From assembly GCA_964651495.1 (NCBI GenBank), contig CAZYWP010000033.1:1-25225 (forward strand): 25,225 nt of DNA, written 5' to 3'. Source of the DNA: CAZNVB01 sp964651495 (GTDB lineage: Bacteria; Acidobacteriota; Aminicenantia; Aminicenantales; UBA8522). Both the position numbers and the translations under genes were made by a program. A model generated the notes under the pieces. The model did not search any database. It worked only from the letters and a program-made list of their open reading frames with translations, and was not told the origin of the DNA. Shown piece after piece: positions 23,193 through 25,225 of this stretch. The number at the start of each line of letters is the position of its first letter. Positions within the stretch are counted from its first letter, which is position 1.

Positions 23193-23663
23193 GTGGACGT
23201 CGAACAAAAAAAGGGCTCTGGCTCGGGGACGAGTGTCTCGCGAAAGCTCGTTGACCTCATCGAGAGGAACGCCGAGGCATTGGCCAAGTGCTGGCTGGCC
23301 GATGTGAAGCGGGAGGCCAGCCTGACCACCTATCACAGTTATGATGACATTGAGCTGTATGACAGGGCCTTCCGGGTCTTCAGCCAGCTCGGAAAGTGGA
23401 TTTCCCGGGAAACGACCAAGGAAGACGTGGCGCGGGACTACATGGCCCTGGGAGGCCGGCGGCGAGAGGAGGGGTTTGCCCTCTCCGAAATAATCCGGGC
23501 GCTTATCCTGATCCGGCGCAACCTCTGGCGCAAAGTGATGGACGAGGGTCTCCTCGATACATCCTACGAGCTCTACCAGGCTATTGAGCTCAACGACAGG
23601 GTGACACTCTTCTTCGACCGGGCCATTTTTTACACCGCCCTGGGATACGAAAAGAAGGGTTGA
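23193..23663 (+). CDS. Small helical protein, RsbRD N-terminal-like
   Basis: This is a 156-residue all-helical cytoplasmic protein. GTG 23193 is chosen because AGGAG (23181-23185) is seven bases upstream; in-frame TTG 23145 and ATG 23169/23172 lack a Shine-Dalgarno. The pattern VDLIERNAEALAKCWLADVKRE, then YMALGGRRREEGFALSEIIRALILIRRNLW, then a helix ending DRAIFYTALGYEKKG, resembles the four-helix sensory domain at the N-terminus of RsbRD and some histidine kinases. No STAS or kinase domain follows, so this is a stand-alone version. A signalling role is possible. The assignment comes from pattern memory and is moderate. Confidence 0.55.
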   Translation: MDVEQKKGSGSGTSVSRKLVDLIERNAEALAKCWLADVKREASLTTYHSYDDIELYDRAFRVFSQLGKWISRETTKEDVARDYMALGGRRREEGFALSEIIRALILIRRNLWRKVMDEGLLDTSYELYQAIELNDRVTLFFDRAIFYTALGYEKKG

Positions 23664-23782
23664 AGAAAATCCGGTCCAGCGGGGCGATCCTGGAATTTAA
23701 CTTTCTCCGTTCAGGGTGAAAACTCAAGCCTAAAAATCGGAATCCTGGCGGTTCAGGTGCCAACCGGGAAGCCGTAGTTTAG

Positions 23783-23791
23783 TGATATAAT
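23783..23791 (+). promoter_or_regulatory. Extended -10, possible leaderless start
   Basis: TGATATAAT is a perfect extended -10 (TG-N-TATAAT) ending 8 bases before ATG 23800. Transcription would begin at or within two bases of the start codon. No Shine-Dalgarno is present. Confidence 0.5.
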
Positions 23792-23799
23792 GGAAAATC

Positions 23800-25005
23800 A
23801 TGTCCGGATTGAAAGAAAACATCGCCCTGTGGAGAGCGCTGGCCCGGAATCCGCAGATCCTCAAGGCCGGGTCGGGGATCAACCGCTTTCTTCTTTCCTA
23901 CTTGAGTAAGTTTCGGGTTACGCTGGCCGGCGGGAACGTGATCATTCATTCCCACCTGCCTCCCGTCAACAGCCCGGCCTACCGGCGGTTTATCAACGAG
24001 CACCTCCTCGGCCGGACGGAGGGCCCTTCCCACGCCCAGGTCGGCCTGACCGACGCCTGCCCCCAGCACTGCGACTACTGCTATAACAGGGGACGGGACG
24101 GCCGGGTCATGGATTCGGCAACCATTATCAGGGTGATTCAGGACCTCAAGGCGATGGGCGTTTTTTGGGTCGGATTGACGGGCGGCGAGCCCCTACTCAA
24201 CAAAGACATCGTCGCCATCACGGAGTGCGCCGCCGACGACTGCGCCGTCAAACTCTTCACGACCGGCTCGACCCTGACCCCGCTCCTTGCCGCCGACCTC
24301 AAACGGGCCGGCCTGTTTTCGGTTTGCGTCAGCCTCGACGACTGGCGGGAAGAGGAGCACGACCGGGCGAGGGGGACGCGGGGAGCGTTTCGCCAGGCGC
24401 TCCGGGCGATCGAGATTTTCCAGAATACGGACGGCCTGCACGTGGGCGTATCCGCCGTGCTTTCCCGGTCGGCGATCGCGCGGGACGAAGTGGAGGAGCT
24501 TCTCCGCTTTTTGATCGGGCTCGGCGTCCAAGAAGCCTGGCTCAGCGAGGCCAAACCGTCGCTCCCGGCCTACTGGAATCCGGATGGGGTAATCACGGAA
24601 GCAGATCGGAAAAAACTCGTCTCCCTGCAGGACCGCTATAACCGCGAAGGCCGGATCGCGGTCAATTATCTGGGTCACTTTGAAGGGAAGGAGCATTTCG
24701 GCTGCAATGCCGGCCATAAAATGATCTACGTGGATGCCTACGGAGAAGTAAGCCCCTGCGTCTTCATCCCCATGACTTTCGGAAACGTCCACGACAAGCC
24801 TGTCCGCGAGATCTTCGCCGCCATGCGCCGGTTTTTCCCATCCGAGGAAAGCTGTTTTATCAACCGGAATTATCCGCTGCTCCGGAAGTACGGCTCCGGC
24901 CGGGTTCCTCTCCTTCCCGCGGAGTCGGAGGCGCTCCTGGCCGACGTCCGGTTTGGGCCGCTGGCGAGGTTCTTCAGGATCCATTATGGGGGGGGAAGGC
25001 CGTGA
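23800..25005 (+). CDS. Radical SAM protein with twitch/SPASM-like C-terminus
   Basis: This 401-residue radical SAM enzyme has the [4Fe-4S] motif C87-x3-C91-x2-C94 (CPQHCDYCY) and the SAM-binding motif TGGEPLL. A C-terminal cysteine set, C302 (CNAGHKMIYVDAYGEVSPC), C320 and C352, resembles a twitch or SPASM auxiliary-cluster domain of peptide- and protein-modifying members. An unusual N-terminal helical extension of about 75 residues precedes the barrel. The extended -10 eight bases before ATG suggests a leaderless transcript. The next gene, a membrane protein, overlaps by 4 bases, so the pair are likely to work together. No precursor-peptide ORF is visible nearby. The substrate is unknown. 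Confidence 0.85.
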   Translation: MSGLKENIALWRALARNPQILKAGSGINRFLLSYLSKFRVTLAGGNVIIHSHLPPVNSPAYRRFINEHLLGRTEGPSHAQVGLTDACPQHCDYCYNRGRDGRVMDSATIIRVIQDLKAMGVFWVGLTGGEPLLNKDIVAITECAADDCAVKLFTTGSTLTPLLAADLKRAGLFSVCVSLDDWREEEHDRARGTRGAFRQALRAIEIFQNTDGLHVGVSAVLSRSAIARDEVEELLRFLIGLGVQEAWLSEAKPSLPAYWNPDGVITEADRKKLVSLQDRYNREGRIAVNYLGHFEGKEHFGCNAGHKMIYVDAYGEVSPCVFIPMTFGNVHDKPVREIFAAMRRFFPSEESCFINRNYPLLRKYGSGRVPLLPAESEALLADVRFGPLARFFRIHYGGGRP

Positions 25006-25225
25006 CTCCTTATCGCATCGCCAGCCTCTTATTAGCCTCTCTTTTCGCCGCCGTCGGGGCCATTTTTCTATTTTTCCCGGATGCCGTGATCTCGCTCTTC
25101 AACCGGCTGTCCCGGCCGCTGCAGTGGCCGGCGTCGCCGCCGGTCGGTTTTCAATTCTACCTCGTCCTGGCCGCAGGATACATGTACCTGGTGGCCTTGT
25201 TGGCCTGGCTGATGTTCCGGCATCC
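25002..25225 (+). CDS. Membrane protein, N-terminal fragment
   Basis: GTG 25002 overlaps the radical SAM stop (GTGA), with a G-rich Shine-Dalgarno (GGGGGAAGG) just upstream. The 74 codons to the window edge encode a hydrophobic helix (IASLLLASLFAAVGAIFLFF), a loop with DAVISLFNRLSRPLQWPASPP, and a second helix (FYLVLAAGYMYLVALLAWLMF). It is incomplete at the 3' end and not assigned to a family. Coupling to the radical SAM gene suggests a shared pathway. Confidence 0.65.
   Translation, partial: MTPYRIASLLLASLFAAVGAIFLFFPDAVISLFNRLSRPLQWPASPPVGFQFYLVLAAGYMYLVALLAWLMFRH

Overview
The window is a GC-rich (about 60%) bacterial scaffold with three runs of exactly 100 N, so it is a draft, probably metagenome-derived assembly. 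The gene mix is an exported Tricorn-like protease, an S9/DPP-IV-like peptidase, secreted DUF1680 arabinofuranosidases and a sodium:solute symporter. This suggests a fermentative, polymer-degrading bacterium of the Acidobacteriota/Candidatus Aminicenantes kind. That assignment is inference, since no rRNA or marker gene is present.

Layout. 1-374 (minus) is the start of an exported S9-type peptidase. It shares a divergent promoter region, containing a perfect 13-bp palindrome, with an AT-richer RelB/RelE-like toxin-antitoxin pair (554-1028). Next come a conserved hypothetical gene (1094-1627) and a zinc alcohol dehydrogenase (1665-2696). A WbqC-like gene (2756-3484, minus) faces them. A two-gene unit at 3601-8841 encodes an unclassified secreted barrel-type hydrolase and a 1115-residue exported Tricorn homologue.

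The core is an L-arabinose locus (8852 to about 22040). A lipoprotein aldose 1-epimerase (minus) is divergent from a GH146-like DUF1680 enzyme, which is followed by a GH127-like DUF1680 enzyme. After a gap come a membrane-protein tail, a signal-peptide/membrane protein, a sodium:solute symporter, a two-helix membrane protein, an unknown 224-residue protein, ribulokinase (araB), ribulose-5-phosphate 4-epimerase (araD) and a FucI-type isomerase standing where araA would be expected. The genes from 17224 to the isomerase overlap by 1-4 bases, so they look translationally coupled. The model is: exported enzymes release beta-linked L-arabinofuranose, the epimerase interconverts anomers, the symporter imports the sugar, and isomerase, kinase and epimerase deliver xylulose-5-phosphate.

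Downstream lie a polyol-type dehydrogenase (22103-23140), a small RsbRD-N-like helical protein (23193-23663), a radical SAM protein (23800-25005), and the overlapping start of a membrane protein that runs off the end. No transcription factor for the sugar locus is visible. No tRNA, rRNA, CRISPR array, insertion sequence or convincing intrinsic terminator was found. Three ORFs run into N-gaps; their 3' ends are unknown and apparent read-through across the Ns is an artefact.
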